Origin: Serpula lacrymans var. lacrymans S7.9
Taxonomy: Eukaryota > Basidiomycota > Agaricomycetes > Boletales > Serpulaceae
Assembly (NCBI RefSeq): GCF_000218685.1
Contig: NW_006763293.1
Coordinates: 2,787,968 to 2,851,967 of the forward strand
Direction: 5' to 3'
DNA: 64,000 nucleotides
Shown here piece after piece: positions 61,298-64,000 of this stretch. A program made the position numbers and the translations under genes. How positions within the stretch are numbered: the first letter of the stretch is position 1; each line of letters opens with the position of its first letter. A model generated the notes under the pieces. It did no database searches and was not told the DNA's origin. It saw nothing but the letters and a program-made list of their open reading frames with translations.

Positions 61298-63916
61298 CTA
61301 CCCAGAACTCACCAGCTCACTCACTCCAGTACTCTTCCCACTAGCACCCTTATTCTCCTGCGCCTCCGCCTCGCTCCTCACCCCCGCCGCCCACCTTACA
61401 GCATCCCTCCTGCCCTTCGTCACGTCCACTCCAAACCAGATCACGATCGACGCCGCCGTGCAGAGCGCGAAGAGGAAGGGAAAGCCTTTCCAATTGTCGC
61501 CTGTGTTGTTGATGATGGCTTGGATGACGTTGGGTCCGACCATGGAGGATGCGCGGTTGGAGAGGCCGAAGAGGCCGAAGAACTGTGGGCGTGGGTGAGT
61601 GCAGGTGGGTGTGAGGGAGCGCGAGTGGGCGAGAATGGGCGTGAGTAGGTGTGAATGGGCACGAGTGGGTGCGGGTAGGCGTGAGTTGGCGTAAGTGAGC
61701 ATGAGTTGGCATAAATGGGAATGTGTATAAGCAACAGTGGGCGCGAGTACGCATAAATGGGAATATCATGTGTGGGTGCAAGTAGGCGTAGGTGAGCGTG
61801 AGTGGGCGAGCGTTGACAAAGTGTGTGTGCGTACCATGTTATCAAACCCAGGTGGACTGAGCTCTGCCATCATGGTCTGTGAGAACGCATAATATGGCGC
61901 TTGGAAGATGCCAAAGACGACGTTGTAGGCCCAGAACTCCCATACGTTGTGGAAACTACAGGTTTGCTCGTGAGTGGACAGTCGCGAGGTGGTAAAGGAT
62001 GTAAGAGGAATGAACATACCCGAACTTGGTCGTCCAGATCCCGATCATTCCCCAGAGCGGTATGAGGATCGTTACAACGTTAGTGACGACAAACTATCAT
62101 AGCACAAGCACAGGAGTGTGAGTCTAGGGATAACAACAACTCGAGAAGGGCGGAGATGATAGGCGTGACGAACCATCTTCTTAGTACTGATCTTCCACCA
62201 TTTCTGGATATACCAAAACCCAAGCGTGCTCATGGTGGATGTGACGGCTTGGGCGAGGCCGAGGTATGTGTTCTGCAGGAATGAGAACTGGAATTTGTCG
62301 TTTTGACAGATTGAGATCAGAGTTCCAGTGGTGTTTAGTCCCTGTATATCGAGATTAATGAAGGAAGCGGTGAGGAGGAAGGTTGAGGGAAACGTACATC
62401 AGCGAGGAGGAAGAATGAAAAGAGGTAGATGAAAGTGTATGGAAGCTGTTTGTAAGTCTTCAGGGCTGCCCATATCTTCACGGTACGGGATAAGTCCACA
62501 TATGAGAACTTGCACGTCGTCTGAACATACCTGTTTCCAGCCTATTGTGATATAGTGTTCTCCCTTTGGTAGAGGGGGGCCAGGCCGGGGCTGTTGGAAT
62601 ATAACTGCATGATATTGTTCTTAGAAATGAGCGCTGCAAGAGTAAAATAGAACGAGGATGGTACGTACACCACCATATACCCAGTACCACCCAGTACGCG
62701 TTGGTACTGCACGTCACGTTCGTGAAAGAGTAAAAAATAAGATAAGACGCGAAAAAGAATGAGCGTGAGGGACATACAGGACCAGTGTGTAGTTATCCAC
62801 AAGCGGGTTGTTAGCGAGAGGGAGGAGGAGTGAGAGATTGAGCGCGAGGGTGAAGATGTAACCGATGTTACTGTGCATCTACACAAAACAAGGAATATGG
62901 ATGAGTTCAAGTAGATGCGGTTCCAGGTACTCTCAAGTCGGGATGGGAGAGAAAGAGAAAAGGCAACTCACGGTACTGATGTTACTGATCCTGTTTTTCT
63001 CGAGACTCTCTTCGACCTCATATACCTCTGGTGATATCTCTCCATTCTCGTATTCATCTCTGAGCTTGCGAGCGTGGGGAGTGTTTCTGGCGAGACGGGG
63101 AAATAAGGCTGCGTAGAATACGAGGGTTGCACCGTAGGTGATGAATCCAATCATAAACAGCGCCATCGCCGCTGGCCACCGTTCAGGAGCTATCAACCAT
63201 TCAGCAATATAAGTTACAGCCAAAACCCTGACACCAAGACAAAACCAATCCTACTTACTCGTAAGACTCATACTAGCAAATTGACTCGCCCAACAGATAA
63301 CAGTGACGACAAACAGGAGCCACCGCCCGAACGTGCCGTAGTCTGCTGCAGAGCCGATGGTGGTGAAGATGGCGGTCATGGCGGCGAAGCTGACCCCATT
63401 TGCGACGAGGACGACGCTCGAGACTGCCTTGGTGCCGCTTCCCCATGGGAGGACGCACTGGCCAGAAGAAGTAGCAGCAGTGCAGGATGAGCCGGGTCCT
63501 GCGATAGGGTCGTACCCTGCAGAAGTCGCGAGAGATTGGAAGAGGGTCATGAGGTAGTTGAGAGGACCGACGCCCTGTACGAGGAAGGAATATGAACCCA
63601 TATATATACACTGGATTAGAGTTGGAACATACGTTATCGCCATTGTAATACACTTGAACGCCGCGTGTCAATGAGCAATTGATAGTGTAAGGTGGAAAGC
63701 AAGCAAAAGAAACGTACGGTAGTAGCTCCAAAGTTCCCTCCTTGTTACGATAGGTTCATCCTTGTTAATGGATGAGATGAACACATGTTTCTTGCGTCCT
63801 TGAGGGAGAGCTACATCAGCCTGAGAGGCGTCGCTGCCCAGCTTATCGTCCACATAGTCCACATCAGCCAAATCTGCATGTGGGACAGGGTTTTCTGGAG
63901 CAGGGATTTTTGACAT
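61298..63916 (-). CDS. atg22: ATG22-type vacuolar permease (major facilitator)
   Basis: Atg22 is a polytopic vacuolar membrane protein that exports amino acids after autophagic breakdown in yeast. The start MSKIPAPENPVPHADLADVD at 63916 is followed by TRRELWSYYLYYNGDN and GVGPLNYLMTLFQSLATSAG (the family's N-terminal signature). A lumenal Cys loop (GPGSSCTAATSSGQCVLPWG) follows. Membrane helices include VSFAAMTAIFTTIGSAADYG, AAMALFMIGFITYGATLVFY, IGYIFTLALNLSLLLPLANN and TFIYLFSFFLLADGLNTTGT. The protein ends with FHNVWEFWAYNVVFGIFQAP, FFGLFGLSNRASSMVGPNVI and FPFLFALCTAASIVIWFGVD. About ten short introns separate these; exon ends were judged by eye. One intron (about 61583-61836) is unusually long and made of tandem GTGAGTGGGC-like repeats. 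Confidence 0.92.
61583..61836 (-). repeat. Minisatellite-like intron of the ATG22-type gene
   Basis: About 250 nt of degenerate GTGAGTGGGC / GGCGTGAGT repeats (plus-strand reading), unit about 10-12 nt, between the coding ends FDNM and FFGLFG. Other introns in the gene are mostly 50-70 nt. The repeat opens long frames rich in THAHSRPL that are not genes. Confidence 0.8.
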
Positions 63917-64000
63917 GACTTGACAGAGTGTACGCGTCGGGGGTTAGTGTGCAATCCGTCGTCGTCTTTGCTGAAAAGCCTTGCGTCAATACCGCAACGA

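Noticed and set aside
61298..61845. Long minus frames rich in Thr-His-Ala-His-Ser
   Set aside because: They are translations of the tandem-repeat intron in the wrong phase; the real exon ends at the splice sites on either side.

Overview
This window looks like genomic DNA of an agaricomycete (mushroom-forming) basidiomycete. Nearly every gene is cut by several short GT-AG introns of about 50 nt. The mobile elements are typical of that group: a Plavaka-type transposase, a chromodomain Ty3/gypsy element and Ty1/copia elements. Host genes include a LysM effector, DUF6533-like membrane proteins and intron-containing tRNA-Arg genes. I do not name a species.

The left half (about 1-42,000) is accessory and rich in repeats. 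A decayed two-gene Plavaka transposon occupies about 1,969-7,612. Its transposase (minus strand) and a companion gene (plus strand) diverge from a 145-bp shared promoter region, and a solo copia LTR with a clean 5-bp target duplication splits the transposase. A small two-LysM secreted protein follows at 11,058-11,730. Two paralogous small membrane proteins (12,239-13,032 and 17,069-17,867) share an identical exon plan. From 20,689 to 34,640 lies a nest of retrotransposons. The oldest layer is a copia element whose gag-protease region is interrupted three times: by a solo copia LTR (TSD GTTAC), by a full-length chromovirus (TSD AATGC, two 348-bp LTRs that read as identical), and by a 4.8-kb block flanked by long inverted LTR-like repeats. 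That block holds a gag-only element, another solo LTR (TSD CGTCG) and the 3' end of a dead chromovirus. Two DUF6533-like genes, one of them broken, lie at 35-39 kb.

The right half (about 40,278-64,000) is gene-dense and mostly conserved housekeeping: a beta-trefoil-like protein, a WBP2-like PH-GRAM protein, alpha-SNAP (vesicle fusion), the Cdc7 replication kinase, a membrane-anchored ubiquitin protease, an 83-residue four-exon protein, a DnaJC28-like DUF1992 protein, delta-1-pyrroline-5-carboxylate dehydrogenase (proline catabolism), a BTB protein, a PPIL4-type cyclophilin with RRM, the U5 snRNP WD40 protein SNRNP40 and an ATG22-type vacuolar permease. From 50 kb onward all protein genes are on the minus strand. 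Four tRNA-Arg genes form two inverted pairs, UCG at 42.6/46.9 kb and ACG at 58.5/59.3 kb.

For the genes whose exons are listed I checked splice sites and that exon lengths sum to a whole number of codons. No identification was confirmed by a database search.
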